A DNA stretch of 64,000 nucleotides from Bombus terrestris (taxonomy: Eukaryota > Arthropoda > Insecta > Hymenoptera > Apidae). The stretch spans positions 496,001-560,000 of the forward strand of contig NW_025963553.1 in assembly GCF_910591885.1 (NCBI RefSeq). Direction: 5' to 3'. Both the position numbers and the translations under genes were made by a program. Shown here one piece after another: positions 46,329 through 57,213 of this stretch. Numbering within the stretch: the stretch's first letter is position 1; the number at the start of each line of letters is the position of its first letter. The notes under the pieces were generated by a model. That model saw only the letters and a program-made list of their open reading frames with translations. It made no database searches and had not been told where the DNA came from.

Positions 46329-46583
46329 ATGACGAAATCAAGAAAGAATAGAAAAGATAAAAGTCACCTCAGCAAAAAGCGAGCCGAACGTTGGTACAAA
46401 CGATTAGTTGCTGCAGAAATAAAAAGGGAAGAGAGGAGCCATAGAGAAGAATTAGAGTCAAATCGCGAAGGTTCACCACCTAGTTCTTCGCCCTCAAATT
46501 CACCGATTTCCGAACACTGCGAAGCGCATTCCTTTCGATCTCGTTCGCCATTGCCCACATCACACCATAGCGTTTGTTATTAA
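46329..46583 (+). CDS. Leader ORF in gypsy-1 LTR: basic/Ser-rich 84-residue protein
   Basis: ATG at 46329, 84 codons. The N-terminal half is strongly basic (MTKSRKNRKDKSHLSKKRAE, then RWYKRLVAAEIKREERSHRE); the C-terminal half is Ser/Pro-rich (SPPSSSPSNSPISE). It lies downstream of the predicted transcription start, in the R/U5 leader, same sense as the retroelement. The copy in the 5' LTR (minus strand near 36575-36849) keeps the sequence but has AGG changed to TAG after EIK, plus other changes. The pattern resembles small RNA-binding regulators in general; no family is recognised. Confidence 0.4.
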   Translation: MTKSRKNRKDKSHLSKKRAERWYKRLVAAEIKREERSHREELESNREGSPPSSSPSNSPISEHCEAHSFRSRSPLPTSHHSVCY

Positions 46584-47010
46584 TCTTATTGGTACGAATA
46601 AATATTATCCTACCAAACATTTGTAAAATTTATCCAGTTAGAAGCTAGAATATTTATTTATTGTACATCGCTGTATAATATATCTACATTTGCATCCGAC
46701 GATAATTATTGCTGATATTGTAATACCTTCAATCAACTAACAACGAATAAATTAAAATATAGTTAAACCAACATAACTCTGTCAGACGAAATAAATACGT
46801 TGCCAATTGTCTATCCCTAATAACTTTAATCCTCTCCCGTGCCAGTATTCCTGCGCATAGCAGGTTAGCCGAAAGGTGGAATTCGTTTGCCAGTTGCATC
46901 AAACGTATGTCAACGCTACCCATTAAACACGAGTTAGTAGATAATAGACTCTCACCTAGTTCAAACCCCACGACAGACAGGGTACAAGGTTTGTTTTCCT
47001 ACAGGCAAGA

Positions 47011-47208
47011 AAGTGCTTACAGAGGCACTTCCAGTCTGGGAAATCAACAGACACAACAGACACAACAGACAAGGGTATAAGGTTTGTTTTCCTACAGGCA
47101 AGAAAGTGCTTACAGAGGCACTTCCAGTCTGAGAATTCAACAGACACGACAGACGAAGGTACATAGATTTGTTTTCCTACAGGCAAGAAGGTGCTTACAG
47201 AGGCACTT
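47011..47208. repeat. Three hairpin repeats in the LTR leader
   Basis: AAGTGCTTACAGAGGCACTT at 47011-47030, 47104-47123 and (first base pair changed) 47189-47208, spaced 93 and 85 bp. Each can form a stem AAGTGC/GCACTT with an 8-base loop. The 5' LTR has two copies (near 36064 and 36148) and the partial LTR one (43010). Confidence 0.75.
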
Positions 47209-47532
47209 CCAGACTGGGAATCCAAAAGACACGATAGACAAACAATATCCATCACAACAAACCATCACACACTAGCTCTTCCAACTTAAAGAAAATAATA
47301 ATAATAAAAGGAAATTCTTTGAAATAGTCCTTGGACTATTTCTGGTGGCAGCAACTACCATATTAATCGGACATCTCGATTAATATTTCATAAACAATAA
47401 TACCATTTTAATTTTCCCCTTCCGATTAATCTCAAGATACCACAGCAAAAAAAAAAAAATTTTATCTGGATTTAGTCCAAGACTAACACGGAAGGCATAA
47501 CACGATCGAATCGAACATAAGAGAACGTAACA

Positions 47533-49844
47533 TTTTCACAAACAATGGTAGATATAAAGATTATATATTTCTAAATAAAATTCTAATATTTATTTACTCC
47601 TACGAATTATCCAACGATCACTATTGCTATCATTAAACTAAATCTACTTCGATGCTATCAAGAATATAATTCTATAATTATAGTAACAAAAACTTATATG
47701 CATTATTTTACATATCAGATATTTTGAGGAGGCAGATTTTTTGTTGTTGTTCCAAGTTGTTCTACATTAGTCTAAGATTGTTCCAAACAAATAATGATTT
47801 ATCACGAAAAAAGGGGATTTTTTACTAGGCCTATTATTTTGAAAATCGAGCATTTAAAGTTTGATTTAGATTGTTGTAGTTCTTGTAAACATTGTTCCAG
47901 GTTATAATTCCAATATGACGTTTAGTTTCGGATTTAATCGATGAAATTTGTCCAGTGCATGCAATTGAACGCATGCATATCTAGATACGTTGCTAGTTTC
48001 AAACAACCGTAAGTTTTAGCTTCATCAGCTCAATTTTCAGTCGTATTACTGTCCAAATTTACAAAGCTACATTATATCATCTGCTAATATATATTCATGT
48101 TATACTATTTAGAGAAATTGTTCGAGCCTTGAATAATACATTATGGAAATGAATAATACGAATCATACGTTGTTGTTTTGTTAACAATAACAGTGTTCTT
48201 GTTAATAATATTAGTAAGTAAATAATAAAGATTGAGATACATATCGTATTATTTTTCATTATGTAAATATAAAACTTATTTAAGAAATTACATGTAAAAG
48301 GACACAGTTCACCGATTTTCATGATTTTGAGATGTGTCGAGGTCATCATTCTGGACAACTTTTTTTATACATATTATCGCTACTTGGCTTTAGTTTCCGA
48401 GATATTTGCAAAAGCTTTAATACAATTTATGTTATGATTACATTTCATTTTGGAGCAGACAGTTGCATTTTTATACAGTCCGACCTATACTTAACCCACT
48501 GGAAAAAGAGATAATCATTTTTAATATTATGTAAATAAAAAGGAAAAATTAATTAGTCAGGCAAAATTGTTGTATTTTACATAAAATATAAAGTTCAAAC
48601 CCAATTATCTTGGAAAATGAAACCTCAAACGAAAAAATATTATACTGCATTGTCTATTCTTTTTTCCATGTCACTGCAAGTACAAATGGCATTACCTACA
48701 CATAGATCTCGATTCTTATCATCATGCTCTCTCCTGCAAAATATTCAGTGAAACTTACAAAATCTTTATAATCAACATCATCTAATTACATCCGTTTACC
48801 AATTGCATTATGAATTACACGATATTCTGTGCAATAAATTTATAGTAGGTATCCTTCAGAAATTCATCACAATTTTCATCAGATCTACATATTTAGATAC
48901 CATTTTTCAGAAACTCAACATGATTTTCTTCGGATCTGTATTGTGATTAAATTTTATTATCCAGTGCTCTAAAATGTTCCGTAAACGCTTCAAAAAGATC
49001 AGTAAATATTGTAAACTCAACTTACAACCATTATTACCTAATTTCTGTAATCTCACGAACATCCATTTATTACTAGCAGTTACTACCAACATTGCCTTCT
49101 GCGAAACAGTTGCAAAAGTACCCTCAATTGGAAACTAACAGACGTATCCTTGGGATAATTTCCGACTTTCTTATCTTTTTAACTTCATCCATTTCCGTAG
49201 TAATCTCGGTGGTTTCCGATTTTTCTGCTGCCCTACTGCCACCCTCTTGGTTCCTTACATTGGCCGTGACTAACGCGATTCGGGGTGCGTTGGAGAGGGA
49301 TCCAAGTATTTCCACACAGCCCAGTCTTGAATTCTCTCTAAAAAAGAAAGAAAAACGAGCTTTAAGACCAAATTTCTTTTAGTGTCCTTCTTACAATTAA
49401 TTAAATTGTTCTGTATAGCATGTTTTCATTTTTTAAAAATATGTTGAAATCAGGGACTATGACATTTGTTACTCAAATTTACAAATTTATAGTATAAACG
49501 TTGGCATCTTACAATTATTTTAAATTGTTTTGATCAGAAATAATCATTATAATTACACAAACTTCTTTGGTTAAAAATTGCGTCACCGATAATGATTATC
49601 AATAACTATAGGGTACGCCAACAGGGTAGTGGGGATATTGAGGGATGACGAACAAAGAAGGGACAGATCCCACCGAAAGTCAAATTGTAAGAGCTCTTCA
49701 GTCTTAGAAAGTCATGGCTGGAGATCAGAATCAAATCGCAGTCAGTGTAAACTCAGAGTACAAGAAATAAATTCTCTTGTTTCTTTTGTTACATTTTATT
49801 TTTCCTTTCGTTTGAGCTACCTCTTTTTTTATTTTACGTGACAA
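47533..49844. other. Non-coding AT-rich spacer
   Basis: No recognised gene. Short frames at 48332-48514, 48907-49092 and 49092-49382 have no family motif and may be old transposon debris. Confidence 0.4.
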
Positions 49845-50112
49845 GGGATTGGTTTTAGGTTAGGCTATAGTTTTTCGAGCGAGCGCAGCGAGCGAGCAAC
49901 GCGTACACGTGTATCACAAACAAATAGTTTGGCATATAGGGACATTGAAATGTTCTCACCAACTCGAGGAGCCGAAAGCTTTTATTAAATTGTTTGCTTA
50001 AATAAGATCACAGGTTATCAATATTTTTACACACGCAGTAGTAGTTCTACTTAAAGCAATGCAGCGATACGACCAAAGTAGCTGGAAAAATTTGGAAAAA
50101 AGGAAATATATG
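49845..50112. repeat. Repeat with CGAGCGAGCGCAGCGAGCG core, left of BEL element
   Basis: The stretch around 49850-49985, with GGATTGGTTTTAGG, a TATAGTTTTTCGAGCGAGCG core and a GGAGCCGAAAGC end, is closely repeated at about 56343-56475. The GC-rich core is a near-perfect palindrome of GAGC/GCTC units. The two copies bracket the BEL element. Confidence 0.6.
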
Positions 50113-50740
50113 TGTTACGTCGCCTGAACAGGTCCGCGCGACGTCCTTTAATGTCTGACCGTCAAGGCCCAACCATCGTTAGAGAACCCTCAATAAACCT
50201 AAGGCCCACCATAAACCGAGTCTCATTAGCTTGCAGAAACCTTGAATCCTGCAAGTATTTTCGGTTTATAACTGGTACTTAAAAAAGTCCTTAGGTCTAT
50301 TGTACATTCTTCAAAACCACCCACTTCCCGAGCTTTCCTCCGTAAGTCCATAAGGTCAGTCACGCAAGGGAGTTCAGTCAGTTCAGTCAGTCAGTCAGTT
50401 CAAATCACTCAGTCGAGTCAAGCAGTCGAAGTCAATTCATTCGGTCATTCGGTTGATTCTGTTGATTCGATTCAGTCGAATTCGGATCTGATCAATCGCT
50501 ACGTCTACTACGACACGAGAGCCTTCATCTATCAGATCGGCAGTCAGAATCTGAGCAAGATCATGGCAATCCTCATACTCAGCGACGTTACTAGTGTGTT
50601 TGATTATACGAAGTTATTGAGAAATATATAATTTATAACACTGATAATCACGGAGTTATATCATTTCAACCACCCCTATTGTCTTAACGGATATCAGGGG
50701 ATCGATCTAATCGCGGCGTCGATTGTTATAATCGTAACGG
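50113..50740 (+). mobile_element. 5' LTR of BEL element
   Basis: Starts TGTTACGTCGC. An imperfect terminal partner ATCGTAACG near 50730-50738 is my best guess for its end. CAATAAACC lies near 50190, a CAGT-rich stretch at 50355-50400 and TATATAATTTATAAC near 50627. The exact end and primer site were not resolved. Confidence 0.55.
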
Positions 50741-51037
50741 AAATTTACGACTCCTGTTGACGTGTTTCCTCGCAATTGCGTCTCCCCGTGATTGGTCGAA
50801 TTTACATGGTCTTTCGAGCCGGATCACGTGCTAGTGTAAAGTGAAGTGACCACACAGTGCCACGTGTTCCCATTGAATCCAACAGCGGAAATGTGTCACA
50901 CCATCAAGGTCAGTGACGTCAGGAGCATCACCTTCAAAGAGAGATACCCATTGGTCGAGACAGGCACCCAGGCAGCGTTCCAACGTAACTAAGCAATCAA
51001 CGTTGAGAAGATTTCAAGTCTGTCGACATTCCGAATC

Positions 51038-52219
51038 ATGCTGACCCCAGCTAAGATCAACAGTATAAAGAAACGTCGTGATAAACTGTTCGAAGGCACG
51101 TTAAGGACTGTAAGGGAAGGCATCGATAGATACGAACAGTCAAACATGCAAGAGATTGCGTATTTGAGATCATATCCAGCCCTACTTCAGGACGGGTGGA
51201 AACGATTTCTATCAATCCTGAACGAGTTTGACGACATCGAGGAAGATGACATCGTTCAGGAACACGTAATATCGGAACAGTACAGGTCCCAGGACACGAG
51301 AATACAGGTCCTCCTGGAAGGAAATCAATCTTCAATCCCGTCAACATCTAAGGGCATCGCTTTTCCCGAAGCGAAATGCATTTGCCAGAAATGCAACTAC
51401 CAGCATTCGACGGGAAATTCGAAAGTTGGAACGCATTTTATAATACCTGCAACTCGACGATCGACAAGAACGATTGCCTCACCACCTTGCAAAAATTCCA
51501 CTATCTGCGGGCTTCCTTAGTAGGGAAAGCCGCGAACTGTGTGAATTCTTTCGTTTTCCATGAGGAGAACTATCTGAAGGCTCTGAGCCTTCTCAAACAG
51601 AGGTACGATTGTCCACGACGCATCGTGTCATGTCATGGCCTTGCGATCATTAACTATCCAAAGCTGACACAGTGTTCTCCAGTGGCCAATGAGAGACCAA
51701 TAAGAGGCCAATAAGAGACTTGGCCAATGTCGTAAAACAGAACCTTGATGCACTGACCAGTTTGGGACAATCCATACAGGCGAATTGCCTCCTTCTCGAC
51801 CTCATCAGCACCAAGCTACCCGATCACGTCGGACAACAATGGGAGCTAGCCTTGACCAATAAGGAGGTGCCTCAATACACCGATTTGCTGGATTACCTCG
51901 AGAATCTAGCGATCGCTTGAAGGAGGTCAAAAGTGCATTCTTGTGTCTGAATGGCCTGAGTGCGGAACACACAGCTCGGGATTGTCATGCCGGGTCTTGT
52001 AGGGTGTGTGGAGGTCGCCATCATACAATGCTATATCAGGACAGGCAAAAGGCAAGGTCGAATTCCTCCAATTCAAATCGAAGTTCCTCCTCTTCCAGCA
52101 GGAGATCATCTACATCCCCGTCAAAGACTCGGAAGGCCGCTAGTAAGCACAAATCAGGGGCATCACGGACAAGCTCGCCTCCAAGTCCATCAACCAGTCC
52201 GAGACGGACACACAACTGA
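51038..52219 (+). pseudogene. gag: BEL element Gag
   Basis: Pieces in successive frames: 51038-51390 (N-terminal helical region), about 51376-51700 (LPAFDGKFESWNAFYNTC, the start of the retrotransposon DUF1759-type capsid), 51720-51920 (a WELALTNKEVPQYTDLLDYLE end) and 51917-52219 (zinc-knuckle area CRVCGGRHHTMLY then a Ser-rich tail). At least three frameshifts separate them. Confidence 0.75.
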
Positions 52220-52276
52220 CGCCAAGAATGCAGAACCCCAACAAGGACAGATCAAACGCGACCTGCAGATCACGAG

Positions 52277-52759
52277 GTGTTATGCAATAATCTAGTAATC
52301 GCAACTCAAGTCAACATGCTAACGAACAAACGGCAACCTACCCGTTGCCGTGCGCTGCTCGAGACTGGATCCAGCATGAACTGCATTACCAGAAGATTAG
52401 CCAATTCCCTTGGAATAAGGCAAAAGAAGTGTTCGGCCCCAATTGGAGTTCTCGATACTTTAACGGCGACGGCAAGGCGATACATAACGGCTACGATCAC
52501 GTCCACCGACGGCTCTTATGAACGTACAACAACGTTCCTCATCATCCCGGCTATATCGACCCTGATCCTAAGTCATCATATCGATCGCTCGACATTGGAG
52601 ATACCGAAGAATATCAAGCTGGCCGATCCACGATTTCATTTGCCAGGCCCGATCGATGTCTTACTGAGCTCAGGTACGACACTTGCGTCGATGTGCGTTG
52701 GACAAATTAATCTGAATCAACCAGACGAGCCGGAGCTGCGTTTACAAAGAACCCGATAA
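52277..52759 (+). pseudogene. BEL element protease region
   Basis: A 160-codon frame with CRALLETGSSMN where retropepsins have Asp-Thr/Ser-Gly, so the catalytic Asp is replaced by Glu. The downstream ILSHHIDRSTLEIPKNIKLAD region fits the BEL-type domain after the protease. A stop at 52757 separates it from RT in the same frame. Confidence 0.7.
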
Positions 52760-53818
52760 CGAGCTCCATACAAAAAACCAGCCCCCATCGCTTAGATCAT
52801 CCAAAGCACTAGCGATAAAACACTCGCATCACTCCACCGCCGATTCCAACGCGATAACTCATACGAAATCGCGTATAGTAATGTGATCCAAGAATATGTA
52901 GACTTGGGTCACATGACGAAGATCGACACTGATCATCCCGCTAACCACGAGTATTATCTGCCACATCACGGCGTGATCAAGGAATCGAGCGACACCACTA
53001 AGCCTCGGGTTGTGTTCGACGGATCAGCTTCAAGCAACACTGGAATATCATTAAACGATACTTTGCTCACCGGACCAAAGTTGCAGGAGGATCTATTCGA
53101 CATTCTACTTAGATTCCGGTCTCACCAATATGTTCTAACTGGTGATATTGAAGAAATGTATGGACAGATACTGATACGCCCAGAAGATAAGAAATATCAA
53201 CAAATTCTGTGGCGCAATTCCAACGGTGAAATCGACGCCTATCAATTTAATACCGTGACGTTTGGGTTATCAGCCACTGCATACTTGGCGCTACGGTGTC
53301 TCAAACAATTGGCAGACGACGAGGGACACCAATCCCCACGAGCGTCATTGGTATTACAGCGCGATTTCTACGTAGACGATGCCCTCACCGGAGCTGATAC
53401 GAAGGAAAAGGTACTGTCGATCAGAAAGGAGCTCACCGACCTTCTGCAATCAGCCGGCTTCAACATTAGAGGATGGGCTTCAAACGATCCGGGCAAACTG
53501 AGGGGGCTATCCGAACAAGACAAATGCAGGAAGTTACAATTGGATGACTCTCGGACCCTAAAAACCCTCTGGGTTTTTTGGGATTCTCAGGTTGACGCAA
53601 TCCTTTATTCGGTCGATACCCTAGCTGATCTCCCACCGGTTATAAAGCGATCAATAAGTTCGGTGATTGCCAGAATTTGATCCATGAGGATTGCTCGCGC
53701 CAGTGATCATTCGAGCAAAATTAATTTGCAACGTGTCTGATCATTAAAAGTCAACTGGTATGAATCACTTCGCGCGGATCTGCATTCGGAATGGAGTCGG
53801 TATTATACCCAATTAGCG
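52760..53818 (+). pseudogene. BEL element reverse transcriptase
   Basis: RT core with PRVVFDGSASSNTGISLNDTL, DIEEMYGQI, the FGLSATAYLALRCL helix and catalytic RDFYVDDALTG (YVDD) near 53365-53395, then GFNIRGWASND. In-frame stops at 53678 and near 53738 follow, before RNase H. The N-terminal part before 52883 is decayed. Confidence 0.8.
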
Positions 53819-54340
53819 TTGATAAACAATGTTCGGTTTCCACGTAAAACAGTAATACCAGCAGCGACCAGGATGGAACTCCACGGCTTTTGCGATGCCA
53901 GCGAGAAGGCTTACGGAGCCTGCGTCTATCTCCGCACCATTAGTTCCGATGGCTCCATCCAATCCCATCTACTCCCCGCGAAGTCAATGGTCGCTCCGCT
54001 CAAAACACAGACTCTCCCACGTCTCGAACTGAGCGGAGCACTACGTCTGGCTATCTTGATCACATCAATCCAGAAGGCCACAATATTCAAGATCTCTCGG
54101 ATCGTATATTGGACTGATTCCACCATCGTGCTCCAGTGGATCAAGTCCTCGCCGCATATGATAAAAACATTTGTGGCGAACCGAGTAGCCGAGATACAAA
54201 CCAAGACCAACCTCTCCGACTGGCGCCAGGTTTCTACCGCCGACAATCCAGCGGACCTCATCTCACGAGGTCAGACGCCCAAGGAGTTCCTGCGCCCGTC
54301 CATTTGGAAAAATGGACCAGAGTAGCTCCAGCAAAATGAA
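53819..54340 (+). pseudogene. BEL element RNase H-like domain
   Basis: IPAATRMELHGFCDASEKAY begins the domain, with later acidic positions in LPRLELSGAL and YWTDSTIVLQWI, and a DNPADLISRG end. The frame stops at 54323. The following 200 bases are frame-disturbed. Confidence 0.8.
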
Positions 54341-55953
54341 GAGCATTAGCCGACATGAAATCCAACTCCGTTGGGCGAAGTCCCTGAGCAAAAGGGGTCA
54401 ATCTACTTGGTAGCCAACCCCGTCGACCATACAATATAGGAAAAATATTCGTCATGGTCAAAACTAACCCGAGTCGTCGCTCATTGCTTTCTATGGAGAC
54501 ACAAGCAAAACCGGGCCGTATTTCTAATCGTAGATGAACTCATTATGGCAGAAAATAGATTGTTACGACTCCCACAAAACATCCATTTTTCGAAGGACAT
54601 TCGCATACTACAAAAAGTTCGGACCACGGCCGTGGGAGGGAAACTCCAACGCCTAAATCCTTTCCTCGACAATGAAGGGATTTTACGAGTCGGAGGACGG
54701 CTCAATAACTCACAGATGCCCTTCCACCTAAGGCATCCGATCATTTTGCCGAAATCGTCAGTGACTGAGCTCATCATTGACCAGGAACATCGACGCAAGT
54801 ATCATTCAGGGACCCAGTCCACATTATACGCGATTAGACAACGCTACTGACCTGTCGACGGCCGAAGCTGAGTATGGCGCACCATCAAAAGGTGCATCCG
54901 TTGTTGCCGAGCCAATCTACCATCAGTAGAATACCTGATGGGAGATCTGCCAGAGTCACGTATCACCGAGTCGCGGCCCTTCACGAACATCGGGGTCGAT
55001 TATTGCGGCCCGTTCTATATCAAGGAGAGAAGGGATCGCAAACGCCGAAGGGTAAAGGTGTACGTCGCCACATTCGTATGTTTGTGTACCAAAGCCGTTC
55101 ATATCGAATTAGTGAGCGACCTGACAACCGACGCATTCCTTGCCACTCTACGCCGGTTTACCTCTCGGAGAGGACAGAGTGCGACAATCCTTTAGGACAA
55201 CGGCACTAACTTCGTCGAAGCTAACAGGGAGTTGAAAGCACTTCATCTCCTATTACAATCCGACGACCACCAAGAGAAAGTACAGACCTTCCTCACCGAC
55301 CGGCAGATACAATGGTCATTCAATCCTCCGAATTCACTACATTTTGGCGGTTTATGGGAGGCCGCGGTGAAATCGTTTAAACGGCATCTTATCCGCGCCG
55401 TTGTCACGGAACTCTTGACCTTCGAACATCTCAACACTCTGGTTATTGAGATCGAAGCGATGTTGAATTCCCGTCCACTTACTTCCATCTCCACAGATCC
55501 TAATGATCTCCCGGTCCTCACTCCCGGACATTTTTTGATAGGCGACACATTTACAAACATTCGGGAACGAGATATTAGGACAACCCAAACAAACTCGTTA
55601 TCTAGTTGGCAACGTATCCATCAACTTAAGCAGGATTTTTGGAGTCGATGGTACCGAGAGTACCTCAACGAATTAAGCAGCCGTACAAATGGGACAAGGG
55701 CAAACATGGCATTCGTGGAGGCACCATCGTAATTCTACGAGAGGATAACGTTCCATTTATGCATTGGCCCTTGGGCCGCGTCATTAAGGTCCACCCAGGA
55801 GCCGACGGAATTGTACGAGCAGCCACGGTGAAGACAGCGACGAATATCCTGGATCGCGGAGTCAAACGGTTGATTCCACTACCCTGTCAACCCGAACCGG
55901 AGAAACCCGGACAACCACGAACAGCGGAGAACGCGGAGGAAAGATCCCCCTGA
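54341..55953 (+). pseudogene. BEL element integrase and C-terminus
   Basis: Zinc-finger part at 54545-54850 (NEGILRVGGRLNNSQMPF ... YAIRQRY, then stop). Catalytic core at 54938-55195 (NIGVDYCGPFYIKERR, then stop TAG at 55193), with DNGTNF just after the stop in the same frame, and 55232-55732 (the HFGGLWEAAVKSFKRHL glutamate motif). A final frame at 55639-55953 carries the GPLGRV-like WPLGRVIKVHPGADG C-terminal domain. Three stops plus a frameshift make it non-functional. Confidence 0.8.
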
Positions 55954-55999
55954 TACCATCCATGGACTTTTGATCGGGGTTCTCTCAACGGGAGGTTGC

Positions 56000-56146
56000 T
56001 GTTACGTCGCGTGAAAAGGTCTGCGCGACGTCCTTTTATGTCTGACCGTCAAGGCCCAAGCATCGTTAGAGAACCCTCAATAGACCTAAGGCACACCATA
56101 AACCAAGTCTCATTAGCTCGCAGGAACTTTGGATCCTGCAAATATT
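56000..56146 (+). mobile_element. Truncated 3' LTR of BEL element
   Basis: TGTTACGTCGC at 56000, matching 50113 onward for about 146 bp with roughly 10% differences, then AT-rich unrelated sequence (TAAGTATATA). A purine-rich GGGAGG stretch lies a few bases before it. Confidence 0.8.
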
Positions 56147-56342
56147 AAGTATATATATACCATGGAAATAGGAAGAAGAGGAAATATATGTAAGGAAATA
56201 TTAAGTATATGTATAGCATGGAAATTGTAATCGTTGCTCGCTCGGTCCGCTCGCTCGTAATGATCTAGACTATCCTCACAACCGATCTAACGCGTTCGCC
56301 AATTTAAGGAGAATCGCCTCCTTATCGAAAAATGCAGGCAAG

Positions 56343-56475
56343 AGGGATTGGTTTTGGGGAACGCTATAGTTTTTCGAGCGAGCGCAGCGAGCGAGCAACG
56401 CGTAAACGTGTGTGACAAACGTTTGGCACATAGGGAGATTGAAATTTTCGCACCAGCCCGAGGAGTCGAAAGTCT
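56343..56475. repeat. GAGC-core repeat, right of BEL element
   Basis: Second copy of the repeat at 49845-49985, same orientation, with the CGAGCGAGCGCAGCGAGCG core at about 56378. A related CGCTCGGTCCGCTCGCTCG stretch occurs at about 56247. Confidence 0.6.
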
Positions 56476-56489
56476 TTGAGTAGTCTTTG

Positions 56490-57000
56490 AGAGCCAAATA
56501 GTCTTTGTCCCAACTACGGGAAGATGAGAGAAATCTATCCTTCCACGAACGACGCTTCCAGCTAACAACTTTCCCTCAAGGACCGTAACCTCTTTTTCTA
56601 ACCACTGATGTGGATATTGACCAATTAGCAGCAACGCCAATTTCCCTCACTTTCCGAACGAAGGCTTTCCTCGACGAATGCGAGGATCTCGTGTCCTTAG
56701 ACACACTCCGTATAGTTTTTCCTCGGTGGCATCTTCGGACGGAGAGTCATTCTCTCGTGCGATCTCATCGACGAAAAGAGTAACGTCCTTTCGGTCAGTG
56801 AATATTTCACGTTTTGTTAACAAAGAGTCAGACTTGGACTTTGTGAGAATGTACATCTGTCATCCCGTCGACCGCGGATTCGTTATTGAGCCTAGGATCA
56901 TTGTTATTAGCTTGTCGAGTTTCCAATGATCTCGATTACTTGTCAAATTTTATCCTAATCATATTTGCACTAGTAAATATCTCCTCTATTGCATAACGAT
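56490..57000. repeat. Copy of the palindromic-element arm
   Basis: Shares long stretches with 63530-64000 in the same orientation: CAACTACGGGAAGAT, ATCCTTCCACGAACGACGCT, CGGATTCGTTATTGAGCC and TTTGCACTAG at the far end. This is one arm without its inverted partner, so it looks like a single-arm derivative of the same family. Confidence 0.75.
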
Positions 57001-57213
57001 AACGTCTAATCCAAGTGGGGATTCGTTTCACGCCCTTCGTTAGGTGCGAACGGGCCCACCGGCCCACCGGGAAGGACAAGAAGTATTATTATATAGCTGT
57101 AACATTGTTATATACTATATGACGTATATATACGTAATACTATACGACGTTATACGTTATTACGTAATACTATAGAACTTTATACTCTACTTATTACTGT
57201 ATAATGTTACACG
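57001..57213. other. Spacer left of CsRn1-like LTR
   Basis: Contains a short GCCCACCG duplication (57054-57070) and an AT-rich stretch with small palindromes such as ACGTATATATACGT (57122-57135), ending at the TGTAGCGG of the LTR. Confidence 0.4.

Larger units (their letters stand above)
44167..47532 (+). mobile_element. Full gypsy-1 LTR, inverted copy (3.37 kb)
   Basis: Starts TGTCACG and ends CGTAACA. U3 is 44167-45304 with a TCACGTGA E-box (45256-45263) and TATAAATA (45277-45284). The leader part holds a 235-bp direct duplication (about 45890-46260), an 84-codon ORF (46329-46583) and three hairpin repeats (47011-47208). No internal retroelement sequence is attached on either side, so it is solo or an LTR end left by rearrangement. 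No target duplication is seen: ATAACG on the left, TTTTCAC on the right. Confidence 0.8.
50113..56146 (+). mobile_element. BEL/Pao LTR retrotransposon, degenerate
   Basis: 5' LTR begins TGTTACGTCGC at 50113; the same sequence returns at 56000 as a 3' LTR cut after about 146 bp. Between them lie Gag, protease, RT, RNase H and integrase parts with BEL/Pao-type motifs (a GFCDASEKAYGACVYLR RNase H start and a HFGGLWEAAVKSFKRHL integrase motif). From protease to integrase the frame is constant but interrupted by stop codons at about 52757, 53678, 54323, 54848, 55193 and 55730, indicating an old copy decaying mainly by substitution. Confidence 0.88.

Noticed and set aside
49870..49900. GAGC repeats resembling parvovirus terminal repeat binding sites
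   Set aside because: No parvovirus or densovirus gene lies nearby, and such GAGC palindromes are known as generic genomic repeats; the resemblance is only to a 4-base unit.
50113..50125. Kinship of the BEL and gypsy-1 LTR ends (TGTTACGTCGC versus TGTCACGTCCC)
   Set aside because: Similarity is confined to about ten terminal bases and their pol genes belong to different superfamilies; likely coincidence.
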